This document shows, piece by piece, positions 14,266-21,013 of a stretch of 32,895 nt of DNA. The DNA lies in the NCBI GenBank assembly GCA_030680955.1, contig JAUXUB010000031.1:1-32895 (forward strand), given 5' to 3'. The notes under the pieces are model-generated. The model was given only the letters and a program-made list of their open reading frames with translations. It searched no databases and had not been told where the DNA came from. A program made the translations under genes and the position numbers. Every line of letters starts with the position of its first letter. Position 1 is the stretch's first letter. Source of the DNA: a bacterium (GTDB taxonomy: Bacteria > Patescibacteriota > Minisyncoccia > UBA6257 > JACOXY01).

Positions 14266-15270
14266 TTATAAATTTGCCGCGACTCTCCTCACATGCTCTA
14301 CTAAAGTTGCGGTGTAACCCGCTTCGTTATCGTACCAAGAAAGTACCTGAGCAAAATCTCCATCCATCAATTTAGTCATCCCAAGATCTATAACTGCACC
14401 GTATAGCTCTCCTATAATATCAGTTGAAACAAGCGGCTCATGCGATGCTTTTACGGTTTTGGAAAATCGAGGGGAGTTCGCTCCGATTTCTAATGCTTTA
14501 TTAAGTTCTTCAAGAGTTGTTTTCTTTTTTAAAAGCACGGTGATAACGCTAATTGAACCTGCGATAACTGGCACACGAAGAGAGACTGCATCAAACTTAT
14601 CTTTCAACTGTGGCATCGCTTGAACCACGGCTTCAGCCGCTCCTGTTGTTGAAGGCACGATATTTACCGCGGCAGCGCGCCCTCGTCGCAAATCTTTGGA
14701 ATCCGGCGCATCAACTAATTTTTGCGTAGCAGTATAGCCATGTGTTGTGCTCATTCCCGCTTTAACAATTCCAAACGCTTCGTCCAAGATTGCAAGTACT
14801 GGCGCAACAGAATTTGTCGTGCAAGATGCGTTACAAGTTATCGGACCAGTCTTTCCAAAAAGGTCGTCATTCACTCCAACTAGTAACGTTGCGACTTCCC
14901 CTTTGGCTGGAGCCGAAATTACAACACGCTTTGCTCCGGCCGTAAGATGAGCTTTAGCTTTTTCACCTTCTGTAAAAAAGCCAGTGGACTCTACAACGAC
15001 ATCCACGCTAAGCTTGCCCCAAGGAAGTGCGCTAGGATCTTTTTCGGAAAACACTTGAACCTTTGTTCCGTCTACGGAAAAAAATCCATCTCCTGATTCA
15101 ACTTTTTTGCCATAACGACCGTAAACTGAATCGTACTTTAATAAATAACTAAGAGTTGCTGTATCGGTTAAATCGTTTACAGCTACTATATCGAAATCAG
15201 GCGACCCAAACGCATCTCTAAAAAATAATCTGCCAATTCGGCCAAAGCCGTTAATCGCAATTTTTGCCAT
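14266..15270 (-). CDS. gap: Glyceraldehyde-3-phosphate dehydrogenase, type I
   Basis: A 334-residue cytoplasmic enzyme oxidising glyceraldehyde 3-phosphate to 1,3-bisphosphoglycerate. The Rossmann start is AKIAINGFGRIGRLFFRDAF. D33 in VNDLTD favours NAD over NADP. The active site SCTTNSVAPV has Cys150, with His177 in THGYTATQ, and the C-terminal SWYDNEAGY is present. Length and all family motifs are normal. It supplies the lower glycolytic step linking the aldolase and transketolase products in this window. No neighbouring pgk is visible. Confidence 0.96.
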   Translation of the reverse strand: MAKIAINGFGRIGRLFFRDAFGSPDFDIVAVNDLTDTATLSYLLKYDSVYGRYGKKVESGDGFFSVDGTKVQVFSEKDPSALPWGKLSVDVVVESTGFFTEGEKAKAHLTAGAKRVVISAPAKGEVATLLVGVNDDLFGKTGPITCNASCTTNSVAPVLAILDEAFGIVKAGMSTTHGYTATQKLVDAPDSKDLRRGRAAAVNIVPSTTGAAEAVVQAMPQLKDKFDAVSLRVPVIAGSISVITVLLKKKTTLEELNKALEIGANSPRFSKTVKASHEPLVSTDIIGELYGAVIDLGMTKLMDGDFAQVLSWYDNEAGYTATLVEHVRRVAANL

Positions 15271-15425
15271 AAAGAATAACCGCTAATATAACTAATACTA
15301 GACAAAATACACTAATTTTCTAATTATATATTGTCAGCATTCGTATATTTAGTTTTAAATTTATATATTCGTGATTACTCTCATTATAACCTGTGAGTAG
15401 CTAACCAAGCAAGCTAAGTTATTAT

Positions 15426-16562
15426 TTAGAAAGCCCACGAGCCACTTGTAAATATTACAGTAAAATACAATAACATTACGAGAAAAATTCCCATTACACC
15501 ACCTTGTAGAAGCTTATTTTTGAAAGAGCCTAAAATCATAAAAATCGGAAATATGGCGAATGCATACCTAGCATTACTTATCCCCCACGATAATGATGCG
15601 AAAAGAAATAATGAGGCTATAGAAAATAAGGCATATTCCCATCGCATTCTTTTTATACCAAGAATAATTATTAGAAGAGTAGAAAAGGTAAATATAGCAT
15701 TCCAGCCACGCGTCATCATAAATTCTTGATTTTTATAATTATTAAATTTAAACGTAGCAATTAAATCATCATAAGATTCTTTAAAGGGGACTATCAGATG
15801 TTTTGTAGTATTAAAAGATATTTTTTCATTCAGAAAAAATAGATAATCATCATAATAGAATTTATTAATTCCCATGTAAATCACTACTGCTAAAATTGGC
15901 AACAAACATAAATAAAATAACTGAAAATTAAACTTTCTGTTTTGATAATAATTATAAATAAAATATAAAAAATAAATTGGTACTAAGACCACCCCAACAA
16001 TTCTTGTCAAAATTGATCCGAAAGCAAAAAGTCCTGCTGTAAAATAATTTTCTTTTCTCAAATAATAAAAACTTGAAATTGTTAAAAAAAGAAACAGAGA
16101 TTCAGAATAAACACTTACGGCAAAGTAACTTGTAGGATATAGATTTAGAAAAAGAACAGAAGAAAAAGCGATCTGCTTATCTTTAAATTCATAAAACGCT
16201 AATTTATAAAGCATTAAAGAAGCCAGAATATTTGAAATAAAGGAAACTAAAACTCCAGAAAATGGAATAGTAAATCCAAATAGAGAGACTAAATAGATTA
16301 GTGCGGGGTAAAGAGGAGGAAAATGACTATGGAAAGCCCAATCCTCTAGCTTTGTATTAGTTAACAAATAAGCAGAGGTGGCTATGGCTTTATACGAACC
16401 AGAATCCCATCTATCCCAAATACTTATCCAATCTTCGTTTGGGTTACTTGCAAAATTAAAACTAAATACAGCCCAAGTAAATATTAGCAATTTTATTAAT
16501 AGAACTACCGCGATTATTCGTGCTTCAGTACTATATTTTAGTGGTAATGTTATGCGAAACAT
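15426..16562 (-). CDS. PIG-V/GT-C-like mannosyltransferase, integral membrane
   Basis: A 378-residue protein with about eight to ten hydrophobic spans. The first outside loop has DWISIWDRWDSGSYKAIATS, matching the WD..W(Y)..IA motif of bacterial Gpi18/PIG-V-like glycosyltransferases, and HFPPLYPALIYL follows as in that family. Members transfer sugar from a polyprenyl-phosphate donor on the outer face of the membrane; donor and acceptor are unknown here. It ends 5 nt from the start of nothing coding downstream and begins 4 nt after the stop of the DUF192 gene, so the two are probably co-transcribed. Likely role: cell-surface glycan or protein glycosylation. Confidence 0.75.
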   Translation of the reverse strand: MFRITLPLKYSTEARIIAVVLLIKLLIFTWAVFSFNFASNPNEDWISIWDRWDSGSYKAIATSAYLLTNTKLEDWAFHSHFPPLYPALIYLVSLFGFTIPFSGVLVSFISNILASLMLYKLAFYEFKDKQIAFSSVLFLNLYPTSYFAVSVYSESLFLFLTISSFYYLRKENYFTAGLFAFGSILTRIVGVVLVPIYFLYFIYNYYQNRKFNFQLFYLCLLPILAVVIYMGINKFYYDDYLFFLNEKISFNTTKHLIVPFKESYDDLIATFKFNNYKNQEFMMTRGWNAIFTFSTLLIIILGIKRMRWEYALFSIASLFLFASLSWGISNARYAFAIFPIFMILGSFKNKLLQGGVMGIFLVMLLYFTVIFTSGSWAF

Positions 16563-16566
16563 TAAA

Positions 16567-17166
16567 TTATAATTTGAATTCTACAATTGAACCAATATGA
16601 ATTCCGTTACGAAGTGCGGTTCCCGCGGGAATTTCCAATACATACTGGACCGGAGTTGGCGAAAAAACTGTCAGTGGTCCACCGCCAATTGAACGAAGCG
16701 AAGAGATACCCTTAACCTTATTATTTAAAATCCAAATAATATCCAATGATATTAAAGTATTTTCATTCCAAAAACTAACTTCAGAAATATCCTGAAAAAC
16801 AAAAATCATGCCTGTATTCGAATCAAGATGATCTCGATTCATAAGACCAATCTCTCTCTCCTCTGGTGTCGATGCTACCTCAACATTATATACTCGCTTA
16901 TCAATTATAACTTGAGAAAATTTAGATTTATTTGAATTTAGCGATAATTGTTCCAAAGAAGTTATGGGAACATTCTCTTTTTGCTCACTTATACCACTCA
17001 CGCTGCTTGTTGCTTCCGCATAATTATTATTTTCCTGAAATACATCCGGAGAAATACTGGGGTTAGAAACAGACGGTTGATTTGAAATAATTATTGAGTA
17101 AAAAAATAAAAAACTACCCAAAACAAGAGCAACAACGACTATTGATAAATATGCAAGTTTCCGCAT
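16567..17166 (-). CDS. DUF192 family exported or anchored protein
   Basis: A 199-residue protein with an N-terminal hydrophobic segment (LAYLSIVVVALVLGSFLFFY) acting as signal or anchor, then a low-complexity Ser/Asn-rich linker of about 70 residues. The DUF192 domain covers about 85-199: VEVASTPEEREIGLMNRDHL, MIFVFQDISEVSFWNENTLI, SLDIIWILNN and VLEIPAGTALRNGI. The usual family motif is 'GLM.R..L....GMLFvf....v..FWM.nt.ipLDiifld', with FWM here FWN. Its molecular function is unknown. Start is only 4 bp before a tandem-repeat palindrome region, and the gene leads into the PIG-V-like gene. Confidence 0.85.
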   Translation of the reverse strand: MRKLAYLSIVVVALVLGSFLFFYSIIISNQPSVSNPSISPDVFQENNNYAEATSSVSGISEQKENVPITSLEQLSLNSNKSKFSQVIIDKRVYNVEVASTPEEREIGLMNRDHLDSNTGMIFVFQDISEVSFWNENTLISLDIIWILNNKVKGISSLRSIGGGPLTVFSPTPVQYVLEIPAGTALRNGIHIGSIVEFKL

Positions 17167-17173
17167 AAGTTAA

Positions 17174-17200
17174 ATATATCGTAACCGGGTTACGATATAT
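17174..17200. repeat. 27-bp palindrome, GTAACC family copy 2
   Basis: ATATATCGTAACC, a central G, and GGTTACGATATAT form 13-bp perfect arms. The core is identical to the palindrome at 5094-5126 except for the central base. It lies in the 39-nt gap between the glgA stop and the DUF192 start, close to the ATG of the latter. Confidence 0.7.
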
Positions 17201-17205
17201 GATAT

Positions 17206-18666
17206 TTAAGCATCCTGTCGTGTCATCAGCTCACGATACAATTTTGCGTATTGAATAATCGGTTTCTCCCAGCTAAAATCTTTTTCTAGCGCCAATTCTC
17301 TCATTCGTCCTAGACTCTCCTCATCTACAAAAACTGCAAGTGCGCGCTGCATAGTTTTAAGTAATGCTTTCTCATTTTTTTCCTCAAAAAGAAACCCAGT
17401 TTTGCCGTCTTCTATAGAATCACGTAATCCCCCTGTCGCCCTTGCTATAGGCAATGAGCCATAGCTCATCGCAATCATCTGCTTCGATCCAAATGGCTCG
17501 TGACTAGATGGCATTAAAATAAAATCAGAAGCGGCATATATTGCGCCGTCAAGTTTCTCGTCAGATCCTATTTGAACGAAAATATTTTGAGGATATCTCT
17601 TCGTGAGACTTAGAAGCGCTTCTTCAAAATGCTTTTCGCCAGTTCCAGAAAAAACGAATTGCGCGTCATACATTTCCACCATATAAGAAACAACCGGAAG
17701 CACCCATTGAATTCCCTTGTGTTCGTGCAGTGCTGATACCATTGCAAATATGGGATGCGAATTCCCCTGTTTTAAATTATGCTCCTCTTGGAATTTAAGT
17801 TTGTGTTCGTCTTTATCTTCAAACGAATCTAGATTTTCATAATTAAAGCCATGCAAAATCCCACGAGGCTGTTTTCTTCGCAAAAGAGCGTGAAGCCCAA
17901 AACCATGCTCCTTGCTTTGAATTTCTTGCGCATATGTAGACGAAGAGGTAGTAATTAAATCTGTATTTTCAATGCCTTCCCTTAAATAATTTTTACCATT
18001 ACCCATCCCCTGATCTGCAAGATTATGGACGGTAAACATAACCTTTGGTGGCATAATTTCACTTTTTGCCTGCATCACATTTACACCTTTTAATCCATTA
18101 GTTTTTTTTCTTTTCCTGTCTTTCTTTATTTGTTTTGCAACTTGCAATTTATAATTTGCTAGTTGAGCAACCAATGAACCAGTTTGCCAATCGTGAGCGT
18201 GAACTATGTCTGGTTCAAATGGAAGTAATTTTTCTTTTAAAAGCGTAAAAACAACGTCGGAGAAAAAAGCATATCGTTCAATTTCTTTTTTATGATTTGT
18301 TTTTACTCCAGAATTTTTAATCGTAAGACCTGCAATAGCTTTTTTTGTTAAATAAGAATCACCCGAACCAAGATATTTTTTATTTTCCACTAAATATATT
18401 GGCGTGGAACTTTCTGGCAAAATTCCACTCCAAAGCCCAACGCTAAAGGTATTTTTTTTAACTTTTAATCTCTTTTCTCGCCAAATTGGCTTTAAATTAT
18501 GTTTTTTTACTTCAATCGCCTTGTACAATGGAAGAATAACGCGCGCATCAATACCAAGCTCTTGAAGTTCCTTGGAAATACCACTAACGGCATCTCCGAG
18601 TTCGCCAGACTTTATAACAGGCGCGCATTCGGAAGCAACTAATAATACTTTTAGGTTCTTATTCAT
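17206..18666 (-). CDS. glgA: Glycogen/starch synthase (GT5), GlgA-like
   Basis: A 486-residue GT-B glycosyltransferase. The N-terminal domain starts KVLLVASECAPVIKSGELGD, where the usual ADP-glucose-binding KTGGLGD has Glu in place of the first Gly. Further motifs are VHAHDWQTG and FTVHNLADQG. The C-terminal domain shows SALHEHKGIQ, FVFSGTGE and MPSSHEPFGSKQMIAMSYGS with the catalytic Glu390, then LPIARATGGLRDSI. The expected role is alpha-1,4-glucan elongation. A stretch of about 30 residues (ANYKLQVAKQIKKDRKRK and following) between HDWQT and the VHNL strand is longer than in typical GlgA. The motif changes mean a related glucosyl donor or acceptor is possible. Confidence 0.85.
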   Translation of the reverse strand: MNKNLKVLLVASECAPVIKSGELGDAVSGISKELQELGIDARVILPLYKAIEVKKHNLKPIWREKRLKVKKNTFSVGLWSGILPESSTPIYLVENKKYLGSGDSYLTKKAIAGLTIKNSGVKTNHKKEIERYAFFSDVVFTLLKEKLLPFEPDIVHAHDWQTGSLVAQLANYKLQVAKQIKKDRKRKKTNGLKGVNVMQAKSEIMPPKVMFTVHNLADQGMGNGKNYLREGIENTDLITTSSSTYAQEIQSKEHGFGLHALLRRKQPRGILHGFNYENLDSFEDKDEHKLKFQEEHNLKQGNSHPIFAMVSALHEHKGIQWVLPVVSYMVEMYDAQFVFSGTGEKHFEEALLSLTKRYPQNIFVQIGSDEKLDGAIYAASDFILMPSSHEPFGSKQMIAMSYGSLPIARATGGLRDSIEDGKTGFLFEEKNEKALLKTMQRALAVFVDEESLGRMRELALEKDFSWEKPIIQYAKLYRELMTRQDA

Positions 18667-18751
18667 AGTGCAATTTCAATAAATCAATAGATTTTTAATA
18701 ATTCCTAGAGCTCAACCTTATATTTATCCACGGGCCATAATCTTAAGTTAC

Positions 18752-18780
18752 ATTATAACCGACATTATTTATTTCTCCAA
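18752..18780 (-). promoter_or_regulatory. Putative promoter for glgA
   Basis: On the minus strand TTGGAG, 17 nt, then TATAAT (18757-18752) lies about 85 nt upstream of the glgA ATG. The -35 half falls inside the end of the SpoU methyltransferase gene, and spacing is ideal. Confidence 0.45.
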
Positions 18781-19244
18781 ATCAAACCAAAAGCTACAAT
18801 ACCAAAAGCTACAGCAACATTTAAAGATTCCTTTTTACCAGCCATCGGTATTTCTAAAATATTATCACATCTCTTCAAGATACTAGAAGACAATCCTTTT
18901 ATCTCATTTCCCAAAACCAAAGCTACTTTATCTAGCTTATAGCTTTTGGCTTTCAGATTATAGTAAAAAATTGATTGTTGATGTTGCTCAATTGCTAAAA
19001 TTTTATATTTTTCACATTTTAATTTTTTTAAAAGCGTACTCGACGATTTAACGTACTCCCATTCTACAGTTTTCTCCGCGCCTAATGAAACTTTTGTTAA
19101 TTGTGCACGTGGTCTACCTAACCTATCGTATGGTGTTGAAGTAATACCAGTTAAATATATTTTTTTAATTCCAGCGGCATCCGCCGTTCGGAAGATTGAG
19201 CCAACATTATGAAGACTTCTTATGTTATGTAATATTATAATCAT
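18765..19244 (-). CDS. SpoU/TrmH-family RNA 2'-O-methyltransferase
   Basis: A 159-residue SPOUT methyltransferase using S-adenosylmethionine. Motif 1 is NIRSLHNVGSIFRTADAAG with the catalytic Arg, motif 2 is VALVLGNEIKGLS and motif 3 is EIPMAGKKESLNVAVAFGIV, giving the knotted cofactor site. It consists of the catalytic domain alone, without an N-terminal RNA-binding extension, as in TrmL-like tRNA methylases. The rRNA or tRNA target is not evident. Between motifs 1 and 2 the segment YYNLKAKSYKLDKV carries a tandem TAGCTT-type repeat that also occurs in the PfkB-family gene. Confidence 0.88.
   Translation of the reverse strand: MIIILHNIRSLHNVGSIFRTADAAGIKKIYLTGITSTPYDRLGRPRAQLTKVSLGAEKTVEWEYVKSSSTLLKKLKCEKYKILAIEQHQQSIFYYNLKAKSYKLDKVALVLGNEIKGLSSSILKRCDNILEIPMAGKKESLNVAVAFGIVAFGLIWRNK
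18932..18960. repeat. In-frame AGCTT-type tandem repeat inside the SpoU gene
   Basis: TAGCTTATAGCTTTTGGCTT is a degenerate tandem of TAGCTT. On the coding strand it gives NLKAKSYKLD just ahead of motif 2. It matches the in-frame repeat at 4074-4105 in word content and in peptide (AKSYKL). Confidence 0.5.
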
Positions 19245-19266
19245 AAATAAATTCTTAATTTTTAAT

Positions 19267-19426
19267 TAGACCTTTTGCATAATTAAATTCGTTACGAGAT
19301 TTTCAAATTTGAGGCGAGACGAAGTGAAAATTTTGAAGCATATACAAAGTATACGTTGATAAATTTTCACAAAGTCGTAGTCCAAATTTGGAAATTGCAG
19401 TAGAATATAATTATGCAAAAGGTCTA
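19267..19426. mobile_element. MITE-like element with 19-bp terminal inverted repeats
   Basis: Perfect terminal repeats TAGACCTTTTGCATAATTA (19267-19285) and TAATTATGCAAAAGGTCTA (19408-19426) enclose about 120 bp. The interior is itself an imperfect palindrome (GTGAAAATTTT...AAATTTTCAC around CATATACAAAGTATACG). There is no coding capacity. The right end overlaps the stop codon of the cobalamin adenosyltransferase gene, and a related end occurs at 115-128. A TA flank would suit a Tc1/mariner- or IS630-like target, but no duplication can be proved. Confidence 0.75.
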
Positions 19427-20034
19427 TCATACCGAGGAAATTTTTCACTTTTACCACTGCGCTTAACTTCTGCGCGTGCCATGGCAAATAATAAACTAGA
19501 AAGTCGATTCATATAAGAGAGAATTTCTGGGGCTAGTTCATATTTTTTAGAAAATGTAACAACGCTTCTCTCAGCACGACGGCAAATCGCACGTGCAAAA
19601 TCTAGCCAACCAGCGGACGGCACTCCACCAGGGACAACAAAACTTCGAGCCGGGTTTACCTCCGCTTCTAACTTATCAATCAGATTCTCAATTGTCGTAA
19701 CTTTACCACTTCCTAAACTAGGAGCTTTATTTTTTTCATCTTCTAAAGATTTCGCTTCACCTGGTATGCAAAAAAGCGCATTCGCAACATTAGCTTGCAC
19801 AATAAATAATGCCTCTTGAACATCCTGAAGCGCCATAACAAAATCAGATGAAACGCCTTGGTGTCTAATAAGACCAATTAAACTATTTAATTCATCTAAA
19901 TTGCCAAGTGCTTCAGAAATTACCGAATCCTTAACAAGAATTTTTTTCTTGGCTGGCTCTAGAGGATCATTCGGATTTAGTGAATTTATTATGCTTTCTC
20001 CTTTGTCCCCTTTTCCTGTATAAAATAATCCCAT
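19411..20034 (-). CDS. PduO-type ATP:cob(I)alamin adenosyltransferase
   Basis: A 207-residue protein making adenosylcobalamin from ATP and cob(I)alamin. The ATP-binding N-terminal motif appears as FYTGKGDKGES (family TKTGD.G.T), followed by LGNLDELNSLIGLI, RAICRRAERSVVTF (the family's R...CR.AER core) and SYMNRLSSLLFAMARAE. These are the hallmark positions of the trimeric PduO/MMAB fold. No cobalamin biosynthesis or B12-dependent enzyme is in the window, so it would serve salvage, for example for a B12-dependent ribonucleotide reductase elsewhere. Its last residues (RPFA) and TAA stop are supplied by the MITE-like element at 19267-19426, and a second repeat element lies 30 nt upstream. Confidence 0.88.
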   Translation of the reverse strand: MGLFYTGKGDKGESIINSLNPNDPLEPAKKKILVKDSVISEALGNLDELNSLIGLIRHQGVSSDFVMALQDVQEALFIVQANVANALFCIPGEAKSLEDEKNKAPSLGSGKVTTIENLIDKLEAEVNPARSFVVPGGVPSAGWLDFARAICRRAERSVVTFSKKYELAPEILSYMNRLSSLLFAMARAEVKRSGKSEKFPRYDRPFA

Positions 20035-20063
20035 AATAAAACCTTAATATAAAAGGTCTTTTA

Positions 20064-20219
20064 ATACCATCCTAAATTAACCACTTCCTATAAGACTTTT
20101 GTCATTGCGAGGGCGAAGCCCACGGCAATCCAAGAAATAACGGGATAAACATGGATTGCTTCGTCGTTCCTCCTCGCAAAGACGAGGTTAAAAGAGTAGT
20201 GGTTAATTGGGGATGGTAT
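20064..20219. mobile_element. MITE-like element with GTCATTGCGAGG-type core
   Basis: Outer inverted repeats ATACCATCCTAAATTAACCA (20064 on) and TGGTTAATTGGGGATGGTAT (to 20219) pair with few mismatches. The inside carries GTCATTGCGAGGGCGAAGCC (20101 on) and GGATTGCTTCGTCG...CTCGCAAAGACGAGG, the well-known dispersed palindromic repeat with the GTCATTGCGAG start. It occupies the upstream region of the cobalamin adenosyltransferase gene. No ORF is present. Confidence 0.7.
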
Positions 20220-20268
20220 AACTATATCAAAAAATTAGGATCACAACATTAGACCCCTCACTAATACG

Positions 20269-20312
20269 ATTTTACTTGTCAGTCAGACGATCGTCCAACT
20301 AACAAGTAAAAT
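20269..20312. repeat. 44-bp nested palindrome
   Basis: Arms ATTTTACTTGT and ACAAGTAAAAT enclose AGT/ACT and a perfect central GACGATCGTC. The whole is a near-symmetrical 44-bp palindrome with only the C/A and CA/CA positions unpaired. It sits in the 330-nt gene-free gap 20046-20376, which otherwise holds the MITE-like element and a terminator. Confidence 0.6.
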
Positions 20313-20363
20313 GAAATATTAAAACAAATTTTAAAGATTCTATTATATTAAAAAGGGTTGGTA

Positions 20364-20388
20364 ATAAAAAACCGCGTTAGTCACGCGG
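20364..20388 (-). terminator. Intrinsic terminator overlapping a stop codon
   Basis: On the minus strand CCGCG-TGACTAA-CGCGG is followed by TTTTTTATT. The TAA stop of the 20377-20745 gene lies in the loop, and the left stem codes for the last residues (PRD). Confidence 0.8.
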
Positions 20389-20745
20389 ATTAGGATGCAA
20401 TGCATTCATTAGTTTACAATGACTTTCTGTTGGCTTTTTATCAGCTCCACATCTTTCGCATGTGTAAAGACTACTGTCATAAAAAGCCCTTAAAATTGAA
20501 TCAATATTTTGATCACTCCAATTATCATCATGATATTCTACGTCAATTACTAGTCCACCAAACTTTTCCCTAATTCCTATCACTTTAAGTTCATTAACTT
20601 TTACAGTCAGAGTAAGCCGACGACCCAAACCTTCAACAATATTAAACCATCCATCTTCGCAATCGAAACCAGTACTAAATCGCTCGTGATTTCTATCAAA
20701 AATCGGGTATGTTTTAAAGAGGTATTCTTCCTTTTCTGGCGTCAT
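20377..20745 (-). CDS. Hypothetical protein with C-terminal zinc-ribbon-like motif
   Basis: A 122-residue protein. The N-terminal part YLFKTYPIFDRNHERFSTGF followed by DCEDGWFNIV, and the later EKFGGLVIDVEYHDD, resemble a phage- and bacteria-borne hypothetical family whose members read 'KYP.IF......ECGDGWF.li' and 'eKFG.LRfY'. The C-terminus has TCERCGADKKPTESHC, a probable zinc site (C-x2-C and H-C). Molecular role is unknown. Unlike most genes here it has a recognisable ribosome binding site (GGGAG 6 nt before ATG) and a compact terminator over its stop, suggesting an independently acquired cassette. Confidence 0.65.
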   Translation of the reverse strand: MTPEKEEYLFKTYPIFDRNHERFSTGFDCEDGWFNIVEGLGRRLTLTVKVNELKVIGIREKFGGLVIDVEYHDDNWSDQNIDSILRAFYDSSLYTCERCGADKKPTESHCKLMNALHPNPRD

Positions 20746-20769
20746 TTTTTCTCCCTTGGTTCGCCATAG

Positions 20770-20850
20770 CTTTCTTAACCTTCGAAGCCTTGGCCTCCTT
20801 CGTCGAAGTGACTACGAAGGCCGAGCGCGAAGGAGGTAGCGAGGGCAACC
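20770..20850. repeat. GC-rich CCTTCG/CGAAGG palindromic repeat
   Basis: CCTTCGTCGAAGTGACTACG followed by AAGG, plus flanking GCCTTGGCCTCCTTCG and CGAAGGAGG, form overlapping inverted repeats (CCTTCG/CGAAGG, CCTCC/GGAGG). The sequence is of the type dispersed widely in CPR genomes. It lies just upstream of the 20377-20745 gene and is read as an ORF (20714-20902) only by chance. Confidence 0.65.
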
Positions 20851-20887
20851 TATATAGTACAAAAACTATTGACATAATAGCATGAGA

Positions 20888-20920
20888 TTTAACCAAAGTC
20901 AATAAATAAATTTGGTTAAA
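20888..20920. promoter_or_regulatory. Inverted repeat upstream of rlpA promoter, possible operator
   Basis: TTTAACCAAA (20888-20897) and TTTGGTTAAA (20911-20920) are perfect 10-bp arms separated by 13 nt. The right arm ends 18 nt before the -35 box of the rlpA promoter. The site could bind a dimeric regulator; it lacks the GC stem expected for a terminator. Confidence 0.45.
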
Positions 20921-20938
20921 TAAATGACTTTATTTTAT

Positions 20939-20966
20939 TTGACATTTGCTGGTTTTAGTATATAAT
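20939..20966 (+). promoter_or_regulatory. Consensus sigma-70 promoter for rlpA-like gene
   Basis: TTGACA (20939-20944), a 16-nt spacer and TATAAT (20961-20966) match both boxes exactly. The expected start is near 20973, leaving a 40-nt leader before the ATG. This is the strongest promoter in the window. Confidence 0.85.
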
Positions 20967-21000
20967 GTACCCAGTTTCAATTAGTAAAATAAGGAGAATA

Positions 21001-21007
21001 AAGGAGG
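21001..21007 (+). promoter_or_regulatory. Strong ribosome binding site for rlpA-like gene
   Basis: AAGGAGG sits 6 nt before the ATG at 21014. It is a full Shine-Dalgarno sequence, in contrast to the weak or absent sites of most neighbours, and it fixes the start. Confidence 0.85.
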
Positions 21008-21013
21008 CACGCC

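Noticed and set aside
19266-19487. 73-residue ORF across the MITE-like element
   Set aside because: It runs through terminal inverted repeats and the end of the adenosyltransferase in another frame.
20714-20902. 62-residue ORF upstream of the zinc-ribbon gene
   Set aside because: It is built from the CCTTCG/CGAAGG palindromic repeat and has no start signals.
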